A DNA stretch of 64,000 nucleotides from NCBI GenBank assembly GCA_036417435.1, contig CM070903.1:62720001-62784000 (forward strand), read 5' to 3'. The position numbers and the translations under genes are program-made. Source of the stretch: Inia geoffrensis (taxonomy: Eukaryota; Chordata; Mammalia; Artiodactyla; Iniidae). Below the pieces are notes generated by a model that did no database searches, was not told the DNA's origin, and saw only the letters and a list, made by a program, of their open reading frames with translations. Shown one piece after another: positions 33,693-45,500 of this stretch (position 1 is its first letter; each line of letters opens with the position of its first letter).

Positions 33693-34339
33693 GTAGACCT
33701 AAAGATTTTTACTTCTTGCTGTTGTGAAATTACCAGAGTGCAATATTTCCCTGTAAAGGTAGAAAAAATATTTGAACCGTTTCTGCTCTGGCCATGGTGC
33801 TTGCGTTTCCTTAGCATATGGTAACTGATGCTTGCATCCCAGCTTTTATTCTATTCTTTCAGTCTGCTTTTGGAATGCTGCTACTAATTAGGATGAGGTT
33901 AGAAAAAATATGCGTGTTTGGCTAGAAAAAAAAAAAAAGATTTTTTTGGCTATTAGTAAATGTTCAGCGTTTTAGGTCTCTGGTTTTGCGGATGTGGATA
34001 TGGAAATGGGTGTGGAGGAGAAGATGTGAGCTCTATCTACAAGATGGGGAGGCAATCCTTTATATTATTTGCAAAAAGCAGGGTTGAAAGAATAATATCC
34101 AGTTATGAGTATTGCTTGTTCTATCGTACAATTTTTTCACATGTGCTGCGGAAGAAGCCTTATTTCCTACATGCATGAGCTTCACATGGGTGCAGGTATT
34201 AATAGAAACACATGTGAAGATTTAATTAATTTATTGATTTTTCAATGAATGAATGAAACTGTAATTTGGGAGTTTTTTTTTTTTTTTTTTTAAGAGAATC
34301 TAGAGATAACTGGGGCTGGGGGGAGAAACTGGCCGAGTA

Positions 34340-34358
34340 GAAGGGGAAAATCCCCTTC
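34340..34358 (+). promoter_or_regulatory. kappaB-like palindrome
   Basis: gaagggga-aaa-tccccttc is an 8-bp inverted repeat with a 3-nt centre. The minus strand reads GGGATTTTCC (34345-34354), which fits the NF-kappaB consensus GGGRNNYYCC. It lies about 650 bp into intron 1, inside a CpG-containing block (34300-34460). Confidence 0.45.
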
Positions 34359-34689
34359 CCAAGACCAGCAGCCGATCGTGCACCAGCTGGTCCGAGGAGA
34401 GGGTGGACCACGCCCCTAGGAGATTGGAGCTCCGATGGGATGGGAAAGACGAGCCGAGTATTACCTGTTGGAAATCAGGTCTCTTCTGCCCTTCCTTTGC
34501 ATCCTTGCTGGAATTGTAGTGACCAAAGACGGACTAACATTCCGGATAATAAGCATGGTGACTCATTTTCATCAGGAAGAAGGACACAAACAAGATGAGC
34601 AAGAATCAGAGTCCCCTCCCCCTCTCCCCCACTGCTCAGGTTTTTCTTCCATTTCAAATTGCTCACTTATTTCTTGAAAGACGTTTTAG

Positions 34690-34900
34690 AAACTTGATTG
34701 GGGCGAGGGTGGGGAAGAATGACTAGTACGGTATTCCGCAGCAACCGACAGTGCCGCGGCATGCTGCAAAGGGAGCTTTCAAACATTGACCGGAACACGT
34801 TTGAGTGATATTGGCGAAGGTTAAGGAGAAAAATGGGTGTGAGATTTGGGTGAGTGTGTCCTTGTACGTGTGTGTGCGCGTCTCCCTGCGAGGCGAGGCG
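34690..34900. promoter_or_regulatory. CpG-dense patch in early intron 1
   Basis: About 15 CpG dinucleotides in 210 bp (for example 'cagtgccgcggcatgctgca', 'tgtgcgcgtctccctgcgag', 'gcgaggcggtc'), far more than elsewhere in the window. No repeat is recognised in it. It may be the edge of a CpG-island-like element serving the GAP43 promoter or an intronic promoter/enhancer; function is inferred. Confidence 0.5.
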
Positions 34901-35096
34901 GTCTTGGTCAAAAAAGACCTTTGCACGTTGATTGCCTTCGGGGTGGGGTGCAAGAGATAGGATTTGGGCATTATTCCTGTGCAGGTATTGCATAGGGGGC
35001 AATTTGTAATACACTCGCTGAATTCGAAGGGGGTGGAGGGAGAAGTGGAGAAGAAACAGGCTGCCAGCTTTGCACATTTAGCCAGCGCCCTGGAAG

Positions 35097-35128
35097 GGGG
35101 GCTGGGGGTGGAGGCCAGGGGGCGGGGT
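35097..35128 (+). other. G-rich run, candidate G-quadruplex
   Basis: Four runs of 4-6 G are separated by loops of 2, 9 and 1 nt on the sense strand of GAP43 intron 1. One loop is longer than the canonical limit. Confidence 0.5.
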
Positions 35129-35227
35129 AGTGAGGATGAAGAAGGAAGAGGAAAAGGGGAAGGGAGACAGAAGCAGAATCTCAGAGCAGTGAGTGGAGAG
35201 GGTGGAGAGGCAGGGCAAAAATAATAG

Positions 35228-35287
35228 ACGGATAGATGATAGATAGATAGATAGGGAGATAGATAAATAGATGATAGATAGATAAAG
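35228..35287 (+). repeat. (GATA)n microsatellite
   Basis: Imperfect GATA repeats interrupted by 'gggaga' and 'aaataga' units, about 60 bp. Confidence 0.95.
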
Positions 35288-37884
35288 TATCAGGCACCTG
35301 GGGTTTTGTGAGTGGTTTGTGTAAGGGTGTTTGGGGAAGAGCATGAGAGTCTTACATGTGACACTTCCCTAAACTGCTATATGATTCCGGAGATTGATGC
35401 TTCCGCTGGCTCATATTTTCAAACCAGGACATTTCCTCTCCTTGCCTTCCTTCATTCTAATGCAGAAATGCAGTAGACACAGGTGGCTGGGTTAAGCACA
35501 CTGTCAAGGAAGTGTTCTGAGGTTGCCCACCTGGTGAGCTGCAGAAATAAAATTTAGGAAGGTGGAGCCCTAAGGAAGACAATGCTATTCATTAAAAAAC
35601 CTTTAATTTGGGGGGAAGAAAAAAATATGCTGGTTTACAACTTTTTGCCACCCTATGTATACATATACATGTATACACATGCCCCCTCTGACAAAGGAAA
35701 CCAAGCATGATTTTTCGAAAGGGAATTGAGGCTAAAGAAATTCCCTTCCCCAAAAGGGGACAGCTGCCTTCACTTGGGTCATCTTACTGACAGCCCCAAG
35801 TATTCACTAGGATATGTGCAAAGTGATGAAGCCGAAATTGTGTTTAGGGAGTTGTAGAAATTCACATGTAAATGTGTACAGCATCCACATACTTTACGTA
35901 CAGCAGTCATGTGTGTACTCTGTGTGGTTTCCATATGCCGGCATGTGTTTTTGCATAATTCATATTCAAGACAGAAAATTGAAAGGTATAGAAATAATCC
36001 TATTTTGCCATAAATTTTATACATGTGTACTTCTGTGTGAAATGGTCATGTCCCCTACTGACCACTGCTGTGTGTCATTCACATAAGTCAGTATTTAGGA
36101 TGCCATTAAGTCAGACTGAAGGAAATGGTGTATTCAGGGCGTGGGCTCACACTACACTGACTGGCATTTCTATAGCCTGAGTACTTAGGTCTCACACAGG
36201 TTTTGTGCTTGTGCGTGAAATGATCCTATATCATTCATGGCAGAATCCGACTGTGTTTATCTTTTTCCTGCCATCTATTCATAACCCTAGCCCTTAATAG
36301 GGAATAAAACCAGGGCAAAAACCTGCAAAGGTCTAAACTCTGCCACACCCATGAAATCCAGCAGAAACGTGGGAGGGGTCTGGAGGGATTGCACTTCCTT
36401 CCTCTTCCACTTGAGCTGCATAAAGAAGCCGTCCTGGATTTCCAAGTTGTAATACATTGCGAATGGCTAAGAAGAAAGCATAAATGATCTTTATTAGCCA
36501 TTAATTACCACTATAGATTATTATAGCAGAAAGAAGAGAATGAGAGTGGGGTGGAGAGGAGATGGTAAAGGAGTGGTCAAAGGAGAAATAAGATAAAAGA
36601 ATCCCTGACATTTTATTGGCTTCTCATTTTTCAAATGTCTTGAGGCTAACTTTAAATAGCTTAATTACCATGCATTTTACAGATGATGAAAAACTTGCAA
36701 GATCTGTGTCCACAAAGCAAGAAAACTGCGAGGTGTTTCTTTTGTTTAAAAATAAAGACTTTAACTTGTAATCGAAGTAAAAAAACACCGGCGCAAGCAA
36801 GAAGCCCTTCTAGCCCTCACGCCTTCAACCCCCATCAACATCTGCATTTTTCCACATACAACAAATAATTCTCATCTTAGCGGGATCTGTGGTTCAGAAT
36901 TCCAACCTGGCTGCGCTTTTCCCTTGCAGTGTTGGAAAGGTGTGGAAGCCTGCTGCCTTGCTGCTTGGTGCAGATTCCTCCCAGTGATAAATCGGATTCC
37001 TCCTAAATCTCACGGAGCCACACCCAGTGTCACCCAGGGACTAAGTGAATTAATTAAATGGAAGCATTGTACTTAATATAATTGAAACTGTTCTTTTTTT
37101 TCTTTTTTAAATGGTGATCTCTACCACACATTTCCAAATTTAAACAGAGGAAGAGATCATTTAAAGGGCATTTTTTTTTCTGCCAAATTATCTAGACTCG
37201 CAGAGAATCTTAGAGAATGAATGGTGAATCTAGAAATGCATTAATACCTGGTGACTCTATAATGCCTTCTAACCCATGCCAAGGTGCATACACAATGATC
37301 CCTGCTCTCTCATGCTGACAGTCTGTAACTCTGCTCCCTTCCTTTCCCACCCATGCTGAGGCAATTGGGATAAGAAAATATAGGGTTAACTTTCTCTCTT
37401 GCTGAGCTGGCAAAACTACAGAAAACATTCATGCTTTATGCTAAAGGGCAGCACTCCTGTTCACTGAGAGGAAGAGTAGCTTAGGGTCTCCTTCGCCTCC
37501 ATCATAGTGAAACTGGGACTGATGAATCTACATACTTCAGTTTTACCTGGTTCCATAAGGAAAAAGGCGGGGGGGTGTCTTTGAGGCAATGGTAGGTGTA
37601 TATATTAACCAAATGTTTCCCTTGCTCATATTGATAAAGTAAGACAAGTCTGAAATCTTCCTCTAATATTAAAGGGGCATTTCAAAGGATGCACATACTC
37701 AGGTCATCAAAAGAGAAGATAACAGCATTTACCTAATCACTTTCCTATTAGCTGTCATAGAGGCATTTAGGCAACCAATCATGTCTGTTGTCAATCAAAG
37801 AAGTGATTGTGGGCAGGAATTCTCCCTTCTGAATTTCTGAAGTGTGGTCTGGTTGCCCCTGCGCCATTGTGCTGATCTTCAGAA
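35288..37884. other. Repeat-poor early intron 1
   Basis: No transposon is recognised in about 2.6 kb, unusual for this window. AT-rich homeodomain-type motifs occur, for example 'gccattaattaccac' (36499) and GAATTAATTAAATG (37047-37060). This fits intronic regulatory DNA near a developmentally regulated neuronal promoter, but conservation could not be checked. Confidence 0.45.
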
Positions 37885-38120
37885 CATTCTCTGTGGTACC
37901 GGGAAGAGCACTGTGCTGAGAGTCCTCAGTTTATACCACTTGCTGATTCTGTGATCCTTGGCTGAATCACAGAATCTAGGGCTTCAATTTCCCTATAGTA
38001 TGGAGACTTCAAAAAAAAAAAAAGAAAACAAACAAAAAACCCACCATGCTTACCCTAAAGGTTTTTGTAAGGACCAAACAAAATTGATGTGAAAACAAAG
38101 GTCAATACAAATGTAAGGAA
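37885..38120 (+). repeat. MIR SINE relic
   Basis: 'cgggaagagcactgtgctga', 'cttgctgattctgtgatcct', 'gggcttcaatttccctatag' follow forward MIR order; an A-rich insert (38011-38039) interrupts its 3' half. Confidence 0.65.
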
Positions 38121-38379
38121 ATTTTCTCTCTGAGGTTTGCAACATGAGTCTTGGCTTAGAAACTGCCACTCCTTCGGGATTGTCAAGCGCCTACTATGCT
38201 TCCTTTTCCTGTTAGAGAGTAGCTCCTTCTGCTCACCGTTGATTCCTCCTCTTCATCACTCCCCATTCACTACGCCATTTACTTTAATAAGGCTTCTGTT
38301 CCCAGAATTCCGTTGAAACATATTCTGCAAAAAAACACCATATCCAGTGACTCTTTAGTTCACATCTCATTTGACATGT

Positions 38380-39720
38380 CTTTGGTATTTTGTATTGTTG
38401 CCCATTCCTCTTCCTGAAACTGTCTCCTCCTTTGGCCCCATCATAGTTCCCTCTTTCTTCTCCCTCTCAGATAGGTCCTTCTCCATTCTTCTTTGCTGGC
38501 TCCTTTCACTCTCTCCCTCCCCAAATATCAATTATCTCCTGGTTATTTATCTTGATGCCTTTCTCTTCTTATTCAACACTCTAATTCTAGGTGATCTCAT
38601 CCACCTCCAGAGTTTGTAACCACCTGTGTGATTTCCAAATCTGTAGACTGGATCTCTCACCTGAGTTCTGATCCATAGATATCTCTGTCTAGATATTCCA
38701 GAGACACCTATGTTCCTTATGAACAAAGTCAAACTCAGTGTCTCCCATTTTGAACCACTTAGTCTTCCTCCAAATTCCCACCCTTATTGCTGTAACTCCA
38801 TCTATCCAGCTTCCAAACTCTAGGAAAATGGGAGTGATCCTAAAAGTATTCTTTTCTTTCAGTCCCCAAATCTAGTTATGAAATTCTTTGATTCTGGTTA
38901 AAAAGATTTTGAATTCACCCTCTGCTTTTTCATCTCCACCACAAATAAGCTGATTCTGACTTTCATTACCTCCCATCTAGACAAAGACAATAGCTTCTTA
39001 CATGGACTCCTTACCTCCGTCTTGCTCTCCTTCCGCTCTTGCAAATAGCATTGCTCCTATCTTTACCTAACACAAGTCTGATCAGATTATTTCCCTCCTG
39101 ACAATCTTCTAATGGCTCCCTGTTAACAGTAAGCTAAACACAAACTCCTCAGCGTGGATTGCATGATCTAGTCTCCCTTTCTTTTTTTTTTTTTTTCTTT
39201 AATTTGGCCGTGCTGCGAGGCATGCGGGATCTTAGTTCCCTGACCAGGGATTGAACCCGTGCCCCCTGCTGTGGAAGCATGGAGTCCTAACCACTGGACT
39301 GCCAGGGATTTCTGGCATGATCTAGTCTTGACTGTCTTTCCAGTGCCATCTTCAAGCACCTCTTCTCTCAACGACACTACATCAATATTTCAGGCCTGCC
39401 TTGATGTCTCTGCTCTATGCCTAGAAAATGTCATTTCCCTCTCAGAATAGAAAATTGCCACTCCCTCCATAAGAGTCAGCTCTTTTAAGCCATTCTTGTC
39501 CTCCCTGATGTTAAGTTTTCTTCCCCCTTCTTTGTGACCACACTGTAGTTTGTACAATCACTATTATATCACTTGTTACACTATACAACATTTGTTTTTT
39601 CACGTACTGGTGTCCATACTGTGAGCTGCTTAAGGGAAAGGGTGAAATCTTGATTATTTTTCTATCTCCAGTGCCTACCACAATGCTTGGCACATAAAGT
39701 AACGGATTTTAACTGTGGAT
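38380..39720 (+). repeat. Ancient LINE 3' region, split by a SINE
   Basis: A long pyrimidine-rich segment in a known order: 'acctatgttccttatgaaca', 'tcctaaaagtattcttttct', 'caagtctgatcagattattt', 'tctaatggctccctgttaac', 'aaactcctcagcgtggattg', 'gtgagctgcttaagggaaag' and 'ccagtgcctaccacaatgct'. This is the mammalian-wide LINE 3' region I associate with L1ME or L2 relatives. The SINE at 39175-39314 interrupts it. Confidence 0.65.
39175..39314 (-). mobile_element. Short CHR-type SINE, reverse orientation
   Basis: Plus-strand order: T-tail, 'tgctgcgaggcatgcgggat', 'cttagttccctgaccaggga', 'ttgaacccgtgccccctgct', 'ccactggactgccaggga'. A perfect 14-bp duplication, gcatgatctagtct, flanks it (39161-39174 and 39315-39328), inside the ancient LINE. 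Confidence 0.96.
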
Positions 39721-41084
39721 ATTCTGTTTGCTAAATGAACACAGAACTAGGTTTACAGTCTTTCCATAAGTTGTGGCATGTCTAAATGGATGGACCACTA
39801 CTAGATATTTTTTTAATCTATTGGCATCAAATTTTGAAGTGGAGCTAATCATCACTGATTCTTGTAAACCTCCCTTTGATGTCCACCAACCAGTGTACCA
39901 GCCCCACCCTCTGAGGGTAGGAGAGTCCCAGGTTAGACACACGGTCATCATCGTCTGGGATCTTCTCGTGCCCTTCCTTTTGGGCCCCAAGTGCTTACAC
40001 CTACTGCTTTATTGCACAGCTATTCCAAATAGTCCCTGACTCAATCCCTCACTACTCTTAGTTTTATCATTGATCACACAAACTTTAAAAAATGCTTGTA
40101 GTGTTGGCCTGTGCTCAGAGGCCCACGTCCAAGGATTAATTTCAGTTTCATTTGGGTATCTTTTCTGCCCACCGAACTAGCCACGTAATAATATTCCACA
40201 AAGAGAAATCTTGCATGAAGGTAAAGGGAGGTTGAATGGTAAGTAGTCCCTCAAATGTCTGTTAAATGAATGAGAATCAGGTCAGGTTTATCTTTCTTAG
40301 GTTTGAATTGGCTGAAGGAATTTAGATTCTGAGGTAGGCCTCTTGTGGCCAATATGGGGCACACTGTGGCTACAGCTTTACCTGAAAATACTCGTTGCCA
40401 GACCCTAAGTGGTGGATTTTCTCTGACTAAGTTGGCATGGCCTTGAGAACAGTAAGACAAAATGATCTATTGGTGAAGTTGAATAGTGTTTCACAGCCTC
40501 CACACCCTTATTTTATATCTTGCTCATGGCCCTCAACCTCTTTCAATCTCTTTCTTTGAGTTGTCCTATTTTTTTTCTCCTCCCCTCAGGTCCAAGTGGA
40601 GTTTGTCTAATTAAGTAATGCCAGCTCATTCTAGTGTTTAGTGGGCGAGACCATAACAGGAGACTTTTAAGAAAAAGTGTGTCCCTTCCAACTTTCCAAA
40701 TAGGTATTTTAGGCAAAACAGGTACATTAAGGTATGTCTGACACATAGTAGCCTCTCAACAAGAAATATTTATTGAGGGAATAAATGTAGGAAGGGAGGG
40801 ATCATCATGATGGGCCATTAGGGGATATGTTGTGGTACAGAAGATCATAGCTATGTACCTGTTGAGAGGTGGCTCTGTGTAAATGCACACTCAGCTCTGT
40901 TGGTCCTCTCAAGGTGGTGGTGGTCAAAGTACAATTCCAGCTCCTGTCTGCTTAGAACACAGTGATACCCTTGCAGTGAGTTCAGGTTGTAGAATGGGAG
41001 TGTGACCCTCCAGAATCCCTATCCTTAATTATTTACAGATCTTATTTTCTTAGATGTTGTTTGTTTAATGTCCTGTTTCATGTC
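39721..41084. other. Mostly unique intronic sequence
   Basis: A weak L2-like tail ('gacacatagtagcctctcaa', near 40739-40785) is the only hint of a repeat; no exon is recognised. Confidence 0.45.
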
Positions 41085-41335
41085 TTTGTAGTGGAATAAA
41101 ACCTACCCTGGGTTCTAGACCCGGCTCTGCCAATTGCTTGTCGTGTGACCTTGGGTAAGTAACATCATCTTTCTGAGCCTCAGTTTATTCATCTATATAA
41201 GTGGGCACATAAAAAGAATATACTCCAGATCCAAACTTGCCTTTTCTACTAGGCTGGTGTGAGGCTCACATAAAGTGGTAAAAATAAAAGTGCTTTGCAA
41301 ACGATGTGTTTTTCAAGTGTAAAGTATTATTAACT
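41085..41335 (+). repeat. MIR SINE
   Basis: One of the best-preserved MIRs here: 'ctgggttctagacccggctc', 'tgtgaccttgggtaagtaac', 'tgagcctcagtttattcatc', 'ctggtgtgaggctcacataa', 'aaaagtgctttgcaaacgat'. Confidence 0.9.
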
Positions 41336-42420
41336 CAGGAATTCCACATATTGAAACCTAAAGTACTCACAGTTCTATGCCAAGAAGTACCCTTGCTCTC
41401 TGTATAGAATATACAAACATTTCCCATTCCTACCACTCCTCTCCTATTCTCTACAGAGTAAATATTAACCGTGCTAATGGATGGGAGCATAGCATATCTT
41501 TATCATTTCCTTCGAAAACTTCAGTGACAGAACTTAAATAAGCAAATATTCAAATTGTCATGCGACCCCAACGATCAGTTCAAAGGCATTAGAAATATGC
41601 ACTATTTTTCTTTTTATCTTTTTCTGTTTTAGTCTGTTCTGCATATTTAGATTTCTCTTCCCACTTGCTAAATTGGCTGCTTCTCCCCTATCCCCATCCT
41701 CCCCCCGCCCCACCTCACTTCCAAACTGGGTTCTCAGCACTAAGATTACCAGGCATGCTGTGCTCACATCAATCACATGAGAACCCAGTCAGGCAGAATA
41801 GTAGAGAGGGAATGTGGGGCTGATTGGGAGATTGAAAATGGGGATGGAGCCTGGTTGGGGAAAGCACTGTTCAAAGATGATCACTGGAGCACAATTTTCA
41901 TACAACTTCAGGGTTTCTCATTGCATCAGGAATTAACATTGATCGGAAGTGGTATACAGTCCTGAGCCTTTTCCAACTCAACTCTAATACCATAAATAAT
42001 CTAAACTCTCAGGATCTCTACAAGGGGCATTTCAGTTCTCCTGCCTCCCTGGTTAATTGGGATGTTATCTATTTAATAATACAAAATTTATCCAATTCTC
42101 ATACAAGCAATAAATTCTTGCAAACCAAAGGATCTGATTTCTTAATGTATGGATAATATTTGAAAATATTTTTAAGCATAACAATGGGATCAAGTTTGTC
42201 TAAGAGATTTGCTTTTCCTAGAAGCCAGAAGTTTAACATAGAAAAATTAATATCATGGATATTTTGAAAAATACTTTTATAAAGGGGGCTTATATAGAGT
42301 TTGATAGAAAGATACATTAACTAGAAATTTGCAAATATGCAGGTGTCCAGAGGGAAGCAATTATTTTTTGGATTATATTTACAGTTGGTTAATGATCACC
42401 TTTAATCTTTCACTCTAGCC
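41336..42420. other. Unassigned intronic sequence
   Basis: No repeat or exon recognised; a C-rich run 'ccccccgccccacctcac' lies at 41701-41718. Confidence 0.45.
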
Positions 42421-42445
42421 ACCTCTCTCTGTCTCGCTCTGCCTC

Positions 42446-42450
<5 letters not shown>

Positions 42451-42483
<33 letters not shown>

Positions 42484-42508
42484 CCTGTCTGTCTGTCTCT
42501 GTCTCTCT

Positions 42509-42542
<34 letters not shown>
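42451..42542 (+). repeat. (TG)n ... (CA)n complementary microsatellite pair
   Basis: About 14 TG units (42451-42478), a spacer of 'gtctgtctgtctctgtctctctcc' type, then about 15 CA units (42512-42542). The two arms are complementary and could form a long imperfect hairpin in DNA or in the pre-mRNA. Confidence 0.95.
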
Positions 42543-42544
<2 letters not shown>

Positions 42545-45500
42545 ACTTGTATTATTTATGTCTCCTTTTGTTGGGTACAAGTAACAGACACCACTTGTAA
42601 TGGTCTAGAAAAGAGATCTACTGAAAGGAAACTAGATATCACATGAAATTAAGAAGTTGAACAGCCAAGCTTACGGGAACCAGAGTAGATCTGGGAACTT
42701 CAACATAAGCAATTCATAGACTTTCTTTCTGGAGCCCTGCATTTAAAAGACTCGGTTACTAACAACCCCAGCTTCTCTGGCTCTCAATTAGGAATTCTAG
42801 CTAAGAAACAGAAATGTATCTATGTACATACACATATACGGAGAGGGAGAAAAAGAGAGAGGGAATATGAGAGAAAGAATGAGACTGACTGATCCTTCTG
42901 AGTTCAGCTAGTTACCAATAGAACAACCATCTCTAACTGGATGAAAGGTCAGATCACGTGATTTAGACAATTTCTGGAAACTCACACCTGTGAATCTAGG
43001 GAGAGAGTAAACTGGCTGAGAAAGAGTCTCCTGTATGTCCGTAATAGGGAAGCTTACCGGATTAGGAGGGATTTACCTCAAATGTAGTAGATCACTATTT
43101 TCCCTTTGGCTGTTTTCACTTAGCCTGTATTATATATTCTTATTATTGGTAGGGTTATCACCACCGATGACTCTGAAAGGAAGCAGTGACCACACAGATA
43201 ACTGATCTCATGAGCTTTTATACCTAAAAAAGAAAAGTTAGGGCAAATCTCCACAGCTAGAGTTGACAAGCATTGTTTTCCCCTTTTTTCTAGAAGCTGA
43301 ACTCTGGCAGGTTCCACCTGACCAAGAGGAATATCAGCTATCATATGCTCTTGCTAATTTGGCATGGTATAACTTTGATCTAACTTCTCCTTTTTGGTTT
43401 GTGGGATTCGATTCTGCAAAAGGATTGGGCAATAACGGGTGTAAAACATCTCCCTTGAATTTATATCAGAGAAATGCTACTCCTTGATATTAGTCATCTC
43501 ATTTTGAATGCCCTTAAATTAATTCCAGCAGTAATCATCATATTTATCTATTTTTAGCAAATTGGCACTTTCTAAAACATTGAGCTGTTGTCTCCATATG
43601 CACCAGTTTGCGCTAAATGTAGAATTTTGGTAATTAGCTTTACATCCATTATTTGTAATCCCAGTTCCAATAACTATTCAAAATGTTATTTTTAAATGAA
43701 AATTTGAAAGACCCGAATGTCTTCCCATTAATGACTATATAAAAGAGCTAGATGAAGTAAAGAAAAAATAAATGAAATGATCTCCAAAGGTTAAGCAAAC
43801 TCAGGAATTGGCTGCTTTCCTAAATGGCTTCAGAACCTCTTAGTCAGCACAACCAGCCTAGGAACTAGCCTAGACTAGGAGCTGTTAAAATGCAAATCCT
43901 CTTCCCACTCCTACTTGCTTTTTGGTTCAGAAACCAATTTACCAGTTTGGAGTATAAACTGAGAAGTAAAAGCTCTCCTTAATAGCCAAACTAGATCCTC
44001 AACAGCTAGTCTAAAAGATGCATTGCACAGTTCTACTCAAACCCCAGTAGAGGCAATTGTCTCTGATATTTACACACACACACACAAAAATCAAGGCAGG
44101 ATTTCTTTAAAGAGAAATTATTGGTTTCTAAATACCTAACTTGCAATTAGATTTCTAGATCCATATTGTATTGAGGGCAGCCCCACTTTGGCTATCCAGG
44201 CTCTTGTGGGGTTCTAATGGGAGAAGGGAAATAAGCATTGAGTATATTTAGGGTGGGCATAGCCTTTCAAAGCCCTTTTCTTTAAATCTTTATTTGAGAG
44301 ATGTAAAGGCATAATGAGACTTTATAAGTCATCCACCTTAAACATCCCCCATTTCATCTTCAGCTAGGCATTTGGAGAATTTTTCTTCCAAAGTTTTACT
44401 GGATTAATATTTCTAAAAATTTCTGAGATTTTCAAAAGGAAAGAGAGAATATTATCTCAGTTAAAAAATATTGGCTCTTTCTTTAGGTGAATCTGATTTG
44501 GGAGTCTGATTTATGCAGTTTTGGTAATTTATTTAGTTTTTTCTGAAGAGTAAGCACCTTAACCACTGCATTTCAAGGACTTATTTACTCCAATGAAAGA
44601 GAAGGCGATTCTGTTTTCTTTATGGCCTTGGAAAGCTACTCTGGAGAAATCAGGTTTGTATTTAGTATTCATCTGAATAAATCTTTCATGCTAATCTAGA
44701 TTCAGTGCTCTTCATGTCTTTGATTACCTTTGACTGAGAATACAGAGTGATAGCTTTAGATAACTCAGCCGGATTTGTGTTCCATACTGATGGACAGTTA
44801 ACCGGAGAGCTTTACAGAAAACATCAACAAGATCTAGTTTCTTGCATACTTTCTTTCATCTTGAACTTCATACCTTACCCCTTTGGAGTGAAACCAGTAT
44901 AGAAGAAGAAATGAAGAGGACTATTCTTGAAAAGGGAGGAGGAGTTATAAAATAGAATTACCGTTTGGAACCGGGCCATTGCCCTCCAGTGAAAACTGTC
45001 ATGGGAACGTAAGACCACAGATGGCTCAGACTTCACTTCTGAACATCATCTGGAAGATACAGTAAGCCCAAGAATAAGAGTATTTAGGAAAGAATCCAAG
45101 AAGTGTGGGCACTAGTCTACTTAAGTATACTTAAGCATACTTAGGACCCAATTCAGTTTTGATCCTCACTTACGTGAAAAGAAACGTGATTCTTGGTAAA
45201 AAAAAAAAAAAAAAAAAAAAAAAAGACTACGTATCTTTCAGTAATTATGGGTTTTCCTGTAGCCTCTATAATTCTATGTTCTCATTCTAGTGTCACTGGA
45301 AACTGATTGGCTCATGTATAAGCTGAAGTTTATTTTATTAAGTATGTCTTATCAAAACTGCTATTTTTACTGAACTTAGGTATATTGTAAAAATCCATCC
45401 ATAAAGGACCAAACTATGAGAACCACAGGAAAACCAATAGAAAACTTAACTTTCCCATAATCTGAGATTCCCAGATATTAAAAACATTATTATTTTTTCT

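Noticed and set aside
33428..33817. 129-codon minus-strand open frame across the GAP43 promoter with SLSLSLSLS
   Set aside because: It is the reverse complement of the GA tract and runs antisense over GAP43 exon 1; no independent coding evidence.
35228..35287. CRISPR-like array at the regularly spaced GATA repeats and other tandem repeats
   Set aside because: Unit length is 4 bp with no unique spacers, and the DNA is mammalian nuclear; it is a microsatellite.
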